A DNA stretch of 64,000 nucleotides from Pseudopedobacter sp038243635. GTDB taxonomy: Bacteria > Bacteroidota > Bacteroidia > Sphingobacteriales > Sphingobacteriaceae. The notes under the pieces are model-generated. The model searched no databases and was not told the origin of the DNA. It saw only the letters and a program-made list of their open reading frames with translations. The stretch covers positions 40,411 to 104,410 of the forward strand of contig JBBSQW010000012.1 of the NCBI GenBank assembly GCA_038243635.1, in the 5' to 3' direction. The position numbers were made by a program, and so were the translations under genes. Below, one piece after another: positions 7,785 through 17,086 of this stretch (the stretch's first letter is position 1; each line of letters begins with the position of its first letter).

Positions 7785-9539
7785 ATGGAGATTATAAGTA
7801 CAGAAGAATTTGCTAAAGCTACCAAGCTTAACGAGCTAAGGATGCCCGGCTTAGCCTCCTTGATGATGGCTATTATGAAAATCACGAATATTAACGAGAC
7901 TTTTGCTAAAGCCGCAAAATACGATGGCGTTGAATTTGTTGATGAAATATTGCGATTAATTGGCGTAAAAGTAGAAGTTAATGAGTCGGATTGGAAAAAC
8001 ATTCCATTAGACGGCGCATTTGCTGCGATTGCCAATCACCCTTATGGCGGCATAGAGGGCTTAATATTAATTAAGGTTTTGTGTACCGTTAGGCCTGATG
8101 CCAAAGTGATGGCTAACTTTATATTAAAGAAAATCCCTAACCTTAGTGAATTTTTTGTCGCGGTAAATCCTTTTGAAAACATTGAACATTCCTCCAGTAT
8201 CAGCGGCATCAAAACTACTTTGTCTTTACTAAACAATGGAACACCTATCGGTATTTTTCCGGCAGGCGAAGTCTCCACCTATAAAATAAATCAGCAACAG
8301 ATTACAGATAAAATATGGCACCCGGTAGTAGGTAAGCTGATTAGTAAAGCCAAAGTTCCGGTATTGCCAATCTATTTTCATGGCAATAATGGCTTGTTGT
8401 TCAACTTACTATCTCTAATCCATCCCACATTAAGAACGGCCAAACTGCCTTCAGAGCTTTTCAATAAAAAAGGGCATACCATTAAAGTGCGTATTGGAAA
8501 ACCGATTGCTTACAAGGATATCCCTACGAATGATAACAGCACCGATATGCTGGCCTTTTTAAGAGCAAAAACTTATGCCTTGGGTGCAGGTTTGGAAGAA
8601 GAAAAGAAAATTTTTAGTCCGCGGAATCTATTTAAAATCAAATCTAAACCACAAGAAATTGTAGCGCCCATTGCCCAAGACTTAATGGAGCAAGAGGTAG
8701 AGCAATTGAAAGAAACACATAAGGTTTGGACAGAGAAAAACTACGAAGTTTACATTACCCCAACGGCACACATTCCAAATATCATCAAAGAAATTGGGAG
8801 GTTAAGGGAAATTACATTCAGAGAAATTGGAGAAGGTTCTAACAAAGCGATAGATTTAGATAGCTATGATATTTACTATAACCATTTGTTTATTTGGGAT
8901 ACAGAAACCAAGATGATTGTAGGTGCTTACCGTATTGGAAAAGGCGACGAAATCTTTTACAGCTATGGCAAAAAAGGCTTCTACATTTACGAACTTTTTA
9001 AAATTAAATCGCAGTTTTACCCGGTTTTACGAAACAGCTTAGAGCTAGGCCGAAGCTGGATTAGAAAAGAGTATCAGCAAAGACCATTACCGCTATTTTT
9101 ATTGTGGAAAGGGATTTTAAAATACATTTTAGACAATCCGCAATACCGTTACTTAATTGGTCCAGTATCTATTAGCAATGCTTTTAGTAAGTTTTCCAAA
9201 TCATTAATCGTAAACTTTATTTACCGCAACCATTTTGATAGCGAACTGGCCCACATGGTAAAACCACGTAAAAAGTTTAAGGTTGATTTTTCTAAAATTG
9301 ATGCCGATTTATTAACTGCATCTAGCAGTTCCTTAAAAAATTTAGACAGCTTAATTGCCGAGATTGAAACTACACATATTAAAGTCCCGGTATTACTAAG
9401 ACAATATATTGCGCTGAATGCGAAAATTATCTGCTTTAATATCGACCCAAAATTCTCTGATTGCTTAGATGGCTTTTTAGTACTCGATTTGCAAGATGTT
9501 CCTCATGATATGCTAGAAAAACTGGGTAAAAACATTTAA
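7785..9539 (+). CDS. Bifunctional acyltransferase, ornithine-lipid synthase OlsF-like
   Basis: The 584-residue protein has two halves. The N-terminal part (about 1-280) is a PlsC-type lysophospholipid acyltransferase with the acceptor motif NHPYGGIEG at 84-92 and GIFPAGEVS at about 156-164. The C-terminal part (about 320-540) is a hemolysin/GNAT-like acyltransferase (region GAYRIGKGDEIF ... ELGRSWI). This fusion order matches OlsF, the bifunctional enzyme known from Flavobacterium johnsoniae and Serratia that makes ornithine lipids by N-acylation and then O-acylation of ornithine. The assignment rests on architecture, so the amino acid substrate remains an inference. A VF530-type gene starts 2 bp after its stop. 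Confidence 0.78.
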   Translation: MEIISTEEFAKATKLNELRMPGLASLMMAIMKITNINETFAKAAKYDGVEFVDEILRLIGVKVEVNESDWKNIPLDGAFAAIANHPYGGIEGLILIKVLCTVRPDAKVMANFILKKIPNLSEFFVAVNPFENIEHSSSISGIKTTLSLLNNGTPIGIFPAGEVSTYKINQQQITDKIWHPVVGKLISKAKVPVLPIYFHGNNGLLFNLLSLIHPTLRTAKLPSELFNKKGHTIKVRIGKPIAYKDIPTNDNSTDMLAFLRAKTYALGAGLEEEKKIFSPRNLFKIKSKPQEIVAPIAQDLMEQEVEQLKETHKVWTEKNYEVYITPTAHIPNIIKEIGRLREITFREIGEGSNKAIDLDSYDIYYNHLFIWDTETKMIVGAYRIGKGDEIFYSYGKKGFYIYELFKIKSQFYPVLRNSLELGRSWIRKEYQQRPLPLFLLWKGILKYILDNPQYRYLIGPVSISNAFSKFSKSLIVNFIYRNHFDSELAHMVKPRKKFKVDFSKIDADLLTASSSSLKNLDSLIAEIETTHIKVPVLLRQYIALNAKIICFNIDPKFSDCLDGFLVLDLQDVPHDMLEKLGKNI

Positions 9540-9541
9540 CA

Positions 9542-9808
9542 ATGGATGAAAATAGCAAGGATTCTGGCCAGCAAAAGAATAATCCCTTACATGGTTTAAC
9601 TTTAGAAACCATCGTAACGGATTTATCAAAATACATTGGCTGGGAAAAGATGGCAGAAAAAATCCCAGTGAAATGCTTTTCTGAAAACCCCAGTGTAAAA
9701 TCGAGTCTTACTTTTTTACGGAAAACACCTTGGGCAAGGCAAAAGGTAGAATATTTATATCGGTATAATATTGCGAGGATCGAAAAAGGGAAGAGTGGGT
9801 TGTTGTAG
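9542..9808 (+). CDS. VF530 family (DUF2132) small protein
   Basis: The 88-residue product contains the family hallmark segments NPLHGLTLETIV, GWEKMAEKI, CFSENPSVKSSLTFLRKTPWAR and KVEYLYRY, covering nearly the full domain. VF530 proteins are annotated as putative DNA-binding proteins with a small helical fold; the biological role is unclear. It starts 2 bp after the OlsF-like stop and is very likely co-transcribed. Confidence 0.88.
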   Translation: MDENSKDSGQQKNNPLHGLTLETIVTDLSKYIGWEKMAEKIPVKCFSENPSVKSSLTFLRKTPWARQKVEYLYRYNIARIEKGKSGLL

Positions 9809-10251
9809 TGGTTTGTTTTTTTATGCGAGTTCTTGCGTCTTAAATCGTTATTGCGAACTACTGATCATAAGCGTTAAATCGTCTCGGAAAATTCAATGCT
9901 CGTTTCCGTTTTAAACAGTCAATATCATTATTCACATGGTTCGTCATGACGGAAAATTGGTATTACTTATAGCATCTCGACTCGACAAGTGATATGTTTC
10001 ACTCTCGTTACCATTGACGTTATTTATAATTGACTAATTATCAATAAAAAAAAGCAGAGCCGTTTGTCCTGCTGAGCGGAGTCGAAGCATTATTCCACTA
10101 TTCAAAGTGGAAGCCCTTACACGCTCCTTCGACTCCGCTCAGGATGACACCCCTTATTCTCGTGTCAACACAAGTAATTTCAACATCATTTCATATTGAT
10201 TTATATGAAATATATTAGACCTCAACACGAAAGTGAAACGTAAAAATAAGT
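9809..10251. other. Convergent intergenic region with palindromic repeat pair
   Basis: This spacer between convergent genes has AT-rich sequence without a gene. The only clear structure is the inverted pair of TTCGACTCCGCTCAG elements at 10062-10165, annotated separately. Confidence 0.6.
10062..10165. repeat. Inverted pair of TTCGACTCCGCTCAG repeat elements
   Basis: Two half elements face each other: GCTGAGCGGAGTCGAAG (near 10069) and CCTTCGACTCCGCTCAGG (near 10126), separated by about 40 bp that contain a secondary small hairpin. A related copy with the same flanks (GGATGACACCCCTTATT) occurs at 49528-49604, so this is a mobile or amplified unit rather than a local terminator. Confidence 0.8.
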
Positions 10252-10824
10252 CTATTTATACAGACCCTTACTTTCGATAAAAGCAATCACTTCATCGGGT
10301 AAAAAATACTTTACACTTTTTTCAGCGGTTATTGATTTTCTAATGAAAGTCGACGAAAGCTCCATCAGCGGGGTTTCTGTGAGGGTAACGGATGGATGGT
10401 TCGCCAGTTCAGCGTTCTCGTAACCGGGGCGTGGATAAACGTAAATATGATAGTCGCGGAGAATCAATTCATAATTCTTCCACTTCTTCAACGACTTTAA
10501 ATTATCCGCACCCATAATCAGCGTAAACTCATGCTCTGGATACAGCTCGTGTAAATGCGTTAAGGTATCTATGGTGTAAGAAGGCTGTGGTAATTTCAAT
10601 TCAATATCGCTCACCACAATATTCTCGGCGGCTTCTGTAGCTAGTTTGGCCATTTCTAATCGGTCGTAAACCTGTATTAAATCCTTTTTTTCTTTTAAAG
10701 GATTATGTGGCGAAACTACCAACCAAACCTTAGCTAAAGCCGTATGGTTTGCCAAATAATTGGCGATGATTAAATGTCCAGTATGTATGGGGTTAAAAGA
10801 CCCAAAAAGTAATCCTATTTTCAA
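10252..10824 (-). CDS. nadD: Nicotinate-nucleotide adenylyltransferase
   Basis: This enzyme adenylates nicotinate mononucleotide in NAD biosynthesis. The nucleotidyltransferase motif GSFNPIHTGH (about residues 8-17) and the C-terminal ISSTFIR-like segment (seen as LSSTFIRKSI) are present, and the length of 190 residues is normal. Both usable starts are TTG. I prefer TTG at 10822-10824, which yields the canonical MKIGLLFGSFNP; the other, at 10828-10830, adds two residues. It is followed upstream (same strand) by gmk and yicC, a common Bacteroidota order. Confidence 0.95.
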   Translation of the reverse strand: MKIGLLFGSFNPIHTGHLIIANYLANHTALAKVWLVVSPHNPLKEKKDLIQVYDRLEMAKLATEAAENIVVSDIELKLPQPSYTIDTLTHLHELYPEHEFTLIMGADNLKSLKKWKNYELILRDYHIYVYPRPGYENAELANHPSVTLTETPLMELSSTFIRKSITAEKSVKYFLPDEVIAFIESKGLYK

Positions 10825-10982
10825 TTTCAATCTCCTTTGTTAGTCCTTTTTCAAACGGTATTTATATAGCAACTAAATGCACAAAACTTAAAGCTAAAAA
10901 CCTATAGCCGCTATATAGTCGCAAGGGAATATATCGTTTTAAACAAGTTAGCAAATGGAAGCAGCAATCCAAACGATTGACA

Positions 10983-11552
10983 TTAAGCTTTAATGAATTG
11001 CAAAAGTAAATCTTCTGCTTCTTTACAAGCTTTACTTAATTCGTAATTTTTTAAGATCACATCAAATTTGGGTGCGTAGCCTAATTCTTTGCCAGCCTTA
11101 TTAATCCGCTCTTGTACTTTCTCTTTACTTTCTGTACCCCTACCCCTTAAGCGTTCAATCAATATCTCCAATGATGGTGGTTGTACAAAAATAGCCAATG
11201 CCTCTTCTCCGTATTTCTCCTTTAGGCGCAAACCTCCTTCTACATCTAAATCAAAAATCACTGTTTTTCCCGTTTCCCAAATCCGTTCGATTTCACTTTT
11301 CAGGGTGCCATAAAAGGTACCTGAATAAACCTCTTCGAATTCTGCAAACTGATGCTTTGCTACTTTATGCAAAAATTCTTCTTTGCTAATGAAATAATAA
11401 TCTTCGTTATTTCTCTCATTTCCGCGAGCTTCCCGCGTCGTTGCCGATACCGAAAAAGCAATTTTACCTGGAAAGGTTTTTAACAGGTGTTGTACGATGG
11501 TGGTTTTACCTGCTCCCGATGGTGCAGAAAATATAATGAGTTTACCTTGCAT
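10983..11552 (-). CDS. gmk: Guanylate kinase
   Basis: The 189-residue kinase phosphorylates GMP/dGMP with ATP. The P-loop APSGAGKTT (about 10-18), the GMP-binding segment SVSATTREARGNERNNEDYYFIS and the lid-region Arg residues are intact. It lies downstream of yicC on the same strand with a short spacer containing tandem GCTGAAAGCTGAAAGC-type sequence, and upstream of nadD. It is a housekeeping gene of normal length. Confidence 0.97.
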   Translation of the reverse strand: MQGKLIIFSAPSGAGKTTIVQHLLKTFPGKIAFSVSATTREARGNERNNEDYYFISKEEFLHKVAKHQFAEFEEVYSGTFYGTLKSEIERIWETGKTVIFDLDVEGGLRLKEKYGEEALAIFVQPPSLEILIERLRGRGTESKEKVQERINKAGKELGYAPKFDVILKNYELSKACKEAEDLLLQFIKA

Positions 11553-11624
11553 TGGTTTTTATGCTGAAAGCTGAAAGCTAAAGGCTAAAGGCGAAAACCT
11601 ACAACCCTTTGCTCTTTAACCTTA

Positions 11625-12500
11625 TTACAATACGTTTAATAATTGTTCTTTGATTTTTTCAAGTTCTTCCTTCATCCCAACTACATAGCGCTGAATGTTG
11701 GCGTCGTTAGCTTTAGAACCCATAGTATTTATTTCTCGGCCAATTTCTTGGGATATAAAACCCAGCTTTTTACCGTTTGCATCCTTATTTTTCAACGTTT
11801 CTATAAAATAGTTGCAATGGCTCTTCAAACGCACCTTTTCTTCGGTAATGTCCAATTTGTCGATATAGTAAATCAACTCCTGCTCCAAACGATTTTGATC
11901 TACGTTTTCTTTACCCACGGCATCCGCAAGCATGGTGTTTAATTTCTCTTTGATTGCCGGCACACGATTAGGCTCGTCACGCTCTATCAAAGCCATAAAA
12001 TCTAAAATACTTTTGATCCGGCCTGTCAAATCGTTCTCCAAAACACCGCCTTCATCTGCTCTAAATTGCTGAAAATGATCTACAGCTTTATAAAAAGTCT
12101 CCAGCATCAGCTCCCACTCTTCCTCAGAAACGGAACTTTCATCGTATTTCACGACTTCAGGTAAGGTTAAAACGACAGGAATTAAATTATTTCCCTCGTC
12201 ACCGATGGTTTGTGCAATGCCTTTTAGTTCTGCATAATAATGCGCAAATAAATCTTTATTGATGGTGGCCGCTTTCGAACCTGCGTCCGTAGTGTCTGCA
12301 CTAATGCTCAACATCACTTTACCACGCTCCAACAGCTTGCTACACTCGTTTCTTAAAAAAAATTCTTTATCAGAAAACGCTTTGGGCAATTTAATATTTA
12401 GCTCTAAAAACTTACTGTTGAGGGATTTGAGTTCAACTGTATATTTGCCGTTAGCCAAGTCGGTAACGCTGGCACCGTAACCAGTCATAGATTTAATCAT
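11625..12500 (-). CDS. YicC family endoribonuclease-like protein
   Basis: The product (291 residues) begins MIKSMTGYGAS, the typical YicC N-terminus, and ends with the conserved segment GFISQEIGREINTMGSKANDANIQRYVVGMKEELEKIKEQLLNV. YicC proteins act in RNA metabolism. I use ATG 12500 rather than an in-frame TTG two codons upstream. A perfect -7 box lies only 3 nt before this ATG. It is the first gene of yicC-gmk-nadD. Confidence 0.95.
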   Translation of the reverse strand: MIKSMTGYGASVTDLANGKYTVELKSLNSKFLELNIKLPKAFSDKEFFLRNECSKLLERGKVMLSISADTTDAGSKAATINKDLFAHYYAELKGIAQTIGDEGNNLIPVVLTLPEVVKYDESSVSEEEWELMLETFYKAVDHFQQFRADEGGVLENDLTGRIKSILDFMALIERDEPNRVPAIKEKLNTMLADAVGKENVDQNRLEQELIYYIDKLDITEEKVRLKSHCNYFIETLKNKDANGKKLGFISQEIGREINTMGSKANDANIQRYVVGMKEELEKIKEQLLNVL

Positions 12501-12503
12501 TTG

Positions 12504-12511
12504 CAAAGATA
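12504..12511 (-). promoter_or_regulatory. -7 promoter box abutting the yicC start
   Basis: The minus strand reads TATCTTTG, a perfect TAnnTTTG match, followed by CAA and the ATG. With a transcription start normally about 6-8 nt past this box, the transcript would be leaderless or nearly so. Confidence 0.5.
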
Positions 12512-12584
12512 AAATTTAAAGGGAAATAATGGAAAGGTTTGTGGGGTGCTTTTTTAGCTTTTTCAATGGGTATTATTTCTTCTC

Positions 12585-12703
12585 CGTCATTGTGATGAGC
12601 GAAGCGATAGCCTTTGCATTGGGGCGAAGTGACAATCCCTGTGTTATTTGCTTCTTGCTAAATTTACTGAATGCCTTTTGTTTTAAGCTTGCTGCTTTAG
12701 TAC
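12585..12703. repeat. GTCATTG...TGAGCGAAGC repeat, copy A
   Basis: The unit starts with GTCATTGTGATGAGCGAAGC, passes through GGGGCGAAGTGACAATCCC and ends with AAGCTTGCTGCTTTA. Copies B and C at 12936-13053 and 13080-13162 share the same order of segments. Confidence 0.75.
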
Positions 12704-12935
12704 ATGACATTTTTTTAAACCACATAGCTACATAGCTTTTTATACGTGAACGCGAGAATTTTTAAGATGCCCAAGGACATTACAATAGCTACATATTGGG
12801 CTATATGTTAAAATCTATTTGTTGCTTTGTCTCCTGCTAATAGCATTTACCCTATGTTGCTATGTGGTTTTATTCTTTTGTCATGTACTGAAGCTTGCTG
12901 CATTAAATTAAACCGCACCGATCCATCCACTAACC

Positions 12936-13053
12936 CCGTCATTGTGATGAGCGAAGCACCAGCCTCTGCGTTGGGGGCGAAGCGACAATCCCTGTGTTAT
13001 TTGCTTCTTGCTTAATTTACTGAATGCCTTTTGCTTTAAGCTTGCTGCTTTAA
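12936..13053. repeat. GTCATTG...TGAGCGAAGC repeat, copy B
   Basis: This copy keeps the whole unit, including CAATCCCTGTGTTATTTGC and the CTTGCTGCTTTAAAC end. It lies 30 bp from copy C. Confidence 0.75.
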
Positions 13054-13079
13054 ACTTTTCCGTGGGCACTCCTTTATTC

Positions 13080-13162
13080 TCCGTCATTGCGATGAGCGAA
13101 GCATCAGCCTTTGCGTTGGGGCGAAGTAACAATCCCTGTGTTATTTGCTTCCGGCTTAAAAC
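13080..13162. repeat. GTCATTG...TGAGCGAAGC repeat, copy C (partial)
   Basis: The unit is complete up to CCTGTGTTATTTGCTTC and then diverges into sequence related to the AGTCCAAGCAGGGTCTTTCG repeat found at the right end of the window. Confidence 0.7.
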
Positions 13163-13602
13163 CACCGATGCGATTGAAGCAATTTCAGTCCAAGTAGGGT
13201 CTTTCGTAGGAGACCGTTCTTTTTTATTTCACATTGAACGGCACTTTTCGCATCAGAATACTCCTGCTCATTATCTTGGAGATTATGAATTTTGCTTAAG
13301 CTCAAAAGTAAACCTAAGGACCATAATTAACTTAGACAAATTTTTCAATTATCCTCGTTTGAAGTTTTATGTTGCTTTAAAGAACTGTAGCTTATTAAAA
13401 TACTCGCCACAATTATAAAACACACACTTTTATTAATTGCTACATTAAGATCTACCTAACAGCTATCTACATTCGGAACTTATCAACAGGTTTTACAGAC
13501 CCTCCTATATTAGGAAAGAAATCACTACGCACCTGAATTAAGAACCCATCCAATACTGGATGTAAAAAGTTAAAGCAAATACACCAACGTTAATGCAAAG
13601 AT

Positions 13603-13809
13603 TTACTCATTTTCTTTGTTACCTCTTTTCTTAAACGCCTTGTAACCGAATGCTATTCCTCCAGCCAATAAAGCCAATACACCACCGTCTATGGGTACTT
13701 CTTCGAAACCAGGGTCACAATTGGGATCGAGCTCACATGACGTTTGTGAAAAAGCAATTAAACTTACACTCAGCAAGCACATTAACAGCAGCATTCTATA
13801 TAATTTCAT
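13603..13809 (-). CDS. Small PID-CTERM protein (putative exosortase substrate)
   Basis: The 68-residue protein has a signal peptide (MKLYRMLLLMCLLSVSLIAFSQ), a very short mature segment with SCELDPNCDP, then the sorting-like tail: motif VPIDGG at about residues 38-43, a hydrophobic helix VLALLAGGIAFGY, and a basic end (KAFKKRGNKENE). This tripartite tail is the PID-CTERM type known in Bacteroidota. Exosortase/archaeosortase-family proteins are the proposed processing enzymes for such tails, and two are encoded at 50.6-52.9 kb. It starts 7 bp after the stop of a T9SS adhesin, so the two are co-transcribed. Exported length without the tail is only about 20 residues, so it may serve as an anchor or peptide rather than an enzyme. 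Confidence 0.85.
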   Translation of the reverse strand: MKLYRMLLLMCLLSVSLIAFSQTSCELDPNCDPGFEEVPIDGGVLALLAGGIAFGYKAFKKRGNKENE

Positions 13810-16800
13810 ACGAAATCTAATTCTTTATCAATTTACTATTCAACAATATTTTTCCGGTCGCAACATCTTTAATGTCCAAAATGTATACACCAGCAGGAAT
13901 TCCGTTCGTATCTATTTTATGAATATCGCCTCCCATCGTTACCTCCGCTTTAATGGAGAATCCGGAACTATCGTAAATTTTTATCTGAATCTTTTTAAAA
14001 GACTCGTTACTTAAATCCACATATAAAATATCCTCTAAAGGATTCGGGTACGCTTTAACCTGCGCATCTATACCAAAATTAACCGCTCTGATTTCTGAAT
14101 AACTAACTTCCCCGTTAACAGATGTCACTTTTATTCTATAGTAATTAATCCCTTTTAAAGGCGCTCTATCCAAAAAATTAAACTGTAACGCGTTATTAGA
14201 ATAGGTTGCTATTTCAGTAAAATATTTGTTAGTTCCCATCCTTTCCACAGTGTAACTTATTACGTTTTCATTTTTGGCAGTTTTCCATGTTAGATCGATC
14301 CCTTCGTTTCTCTTTACTGCTAAAAATGATTTGGCCACTATGGATAATACCGTTGGCGGAACAAAGGTTAATACCAAACGCTCCATTCCGTAGGAAGCAG
14401 TGTTTGTACGGTCTATGCTAAATGAGTAAGGTTTTTCAGTAGTGATTTCTTTAGTTACATTGGTATAATTATCCTTTATAAAGAAAGTAAAACCCTCGAA
14501 GCCTTCTAATGATTTAAAACTTACAACAGAAGTTCCGCTAGTAGAGGAATTAACAAATAATTTCACTAACCTTTCTTTAAGTGGAGTAGCCATTGAGTGG
14601 ATAGCCAATTGAAGTCCTTCATCTGTTATAGTTGAAAATCCCATTCCAAATTCAACGCCAGGTAGATACATAGAATCATCCTGATCATACCCGTTGGAGA
14701 ACGAATGTTCTGCTACAATCAACGACTCCTCTTCCAAGCCGTCTTTTTTCATCTGAAGTCTTAATTTATTAGCTGAACTAACTAATGTAGTGTTTGCTGG
14801 TACTGCCGTCGACTTTCTCGGAGATTTATTTAATAAGTTAGGTTCGTAGATTTTAGCCGCCATCAAATGTACGGCAGGACTTTCTACTACCTCTTTCGAG
14901 CTTTCTTTAAAATTAACACTGCCACCCGAAGCAGAGGAGGCCTGAACATAAAAGCCTTGGCCTGTTTTAAGATATCTGGAACCGCCATTTACATAATTAC
15001 CGTTAAAAGCATTATAGGTTGCATTAGATTGTCCGCCCTTAACAATAATAATCGTAGGGTTTAGATTACCGGAATCGTTCCAAACCTTATCCCAATCTAT
15101 GGTAGCTGGATATGGATTACCTGCAAAAAAACGACCGTCTGAAGATTCACCATGATTAGTATAAGCCACTTTTACAGAAATATCTCCACTATTGATTGGA
15201 CCTGTGTAAGTTACGGTAACATCTTCTGGATCTACAAAGGGTGTTTTAAGTTTACCTGGTTTGCTATCCTTAAAATCTCTATTTCCCACAAAATATGCAA
15301 AGAAACCCTGGCCTGCAGGCAAAGCCTTATTGATATCGATAATGTTCTCAAAATTACCTAAAGCATTTGCATTTGCTTCTTTGTAAAAATCTATGAAAGA
15401 CTTTGAGCCATTTATTAAGGGAACCTCATCAAACCCGCCTATAGCGCCTGTTTTCCCCAACAAGATCACATCTTCTTTTAACTGTGCAAAAGTTTTATTT
15501 CCAACTGCCAAAGAAGTTTCTTTGAGTGGACTAGACAGCGACCTTGTCCCTCTCAATCCACCAGAGGGTTTTCCGCTTAAAAACACTTGTACATTTACGT
15601 TACCCGAAATGGAAGCGCCTGGTAGTAAGGGAGCGAGATTTGCGCTCCTATTCTGAGTCGCCAACAAGGTTAATTTTCCATTGGCATTTAAGCCCGCCCC
15701 AATAATGTTTACAGTTCCGGTTACGTTTGCCGTACCAATAACCGTCTTTGTTCCTCCTTTACTTACGGTCAAATTATTATAGTTGAAAGCAGGTATATCT
15801 TGGGCACCTGTTTTGTTAAAGTCAATGGTATTTTCTGTAGTCGTATAATTAACAGATGGACCTGGCGTAAATGTGCCCGCAATGCTTAGAGTTGGTGGTA
15901 ATATTCTGGGGCCTCCCTCTCCGTTAAAATTAGTGTAGTTACCATCTACTACTGTTTGCGAAGCTACTGCATTGTAAGCTACACCAATAGACCAAGTTGT
16001 ACCTGAAGGAAGAGGCTGAGCCGAAGTATTCTTTGTAATTAATGTTCCTGATCCACTGTTTAAATTTACAGCGGTCAAAAGAGAAGTGCCTAAATCAAGA
16101 AAACCTGAAGGAATGGCTAGCGTTCCGCTAACGCTAAAGTCTCCGGCTTGTAAAACAACACCTTCAACGTTATCTATAGTAAGCTTAGGAAAAGCAACTT
16201 CCGAATTACTCGCACCGTACAAACTGCCCCCGGTTTTAGTAACGGTTTGTGGTGCAGGACTCCTAAATTCAAATGTTGTAGTTGGTCCGCCATCTAGATT
16301 ACCACCACTCATATCAAAATTACCTGAAATTTCAATTTTGGTAGCCGAAACACTTGTAGTGACCCTTCCGCCATTTTGAATATAATTTCTAACTTTTAGT
16401 ATCTTATCAACCGTTGTAGTAGCAATTCCAAAAGAACCTATTCCTGTATTGAGTATGTTAAAGTTATTTCTTACCATTGTGCCTCCTAGTGCTAAAGTAG
16501 GGCCTGTAATTACATTTTGGTTTGGACAGTTCCAGGTAAAATCATAAAAACTTTGAGCTAATCCACTCATAGTACCGGTAGCATTGGTATAACCCACAAT
16601 TTCACAAGTAGATCCATCAAGCCATGTTGCAGTTGGAATAGTATCGACTTTCGTCAAAAAAGCATGCCTATAAATCCCTCCAGATTCCACCGCCATGCTT
16701 CCAAAAGTGGTAATTATACCAGCATTTTGTACAGTACCAGACACCGTAAAGTCTTTGTCAACCGAAACAACGTTTTCAATCTTTAAGGTAGTTCCCGAGT

Positions 16801-17083
16801 TAATGTTTAATTGACCACCGCTTGAAACGCTGAAGTCGTCTATCTTTGTACTTGCAGTAAGGGTAACAACGTGTGATGCTAGTATGGTTATACCCGCAGA
16901 AGAAAGTGTAGGTAAACTAGTAGCAGGCGTCCATGTTACATTATCAGCTGAGCTCTCCCATGTTGTTGTATTATTAAAGTCACCTGTTCCAGCGCTTCTG
17001 TAGTAATCAGTTGTGTTGCTAGCTATTGTTGCATCAGTTACAACAACAGGAGTGTTAAATGTACCACTTGTTGCCGTAATTTG

Positions 17084-17086
17084 CTA
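17084..17086 (-). other. In-frame amber codon within the adhesin gene
   Basis: The codon lies between ...TLKTAGT and QITATSGT, both in the same frame. This single codon separates the signal-peptide and repeat half from the T9SS-sorting half. Confidence 0.9.

Larger units (their letters stand above)
12507..13602. other. 1.1-kb noncoding spacer with dispersed repeats
   Basis: Between yicC and the PID-CTERM gene there is no credible gene. Open frames here run through repeat copies and differ in frame from copy to copy. The remainder beyond the three repeat copies is AT-rich unique sequence. Confidence 0.6.

Noticed and set aside
13008..13418. 136-residue open frame upstream of the PID-CTERM gene
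   Set aside because: Its N-terminal half is repeat copies B and C in one frame and the rest has no protein-like features.
17084..17086. Alternative genetic code or TAG recoding as an explanation for the adhesin stop
   Set aside because: TAG ends normal genes in this window (VF530 at 9806-9808, wzm) and no recoding element is visible.
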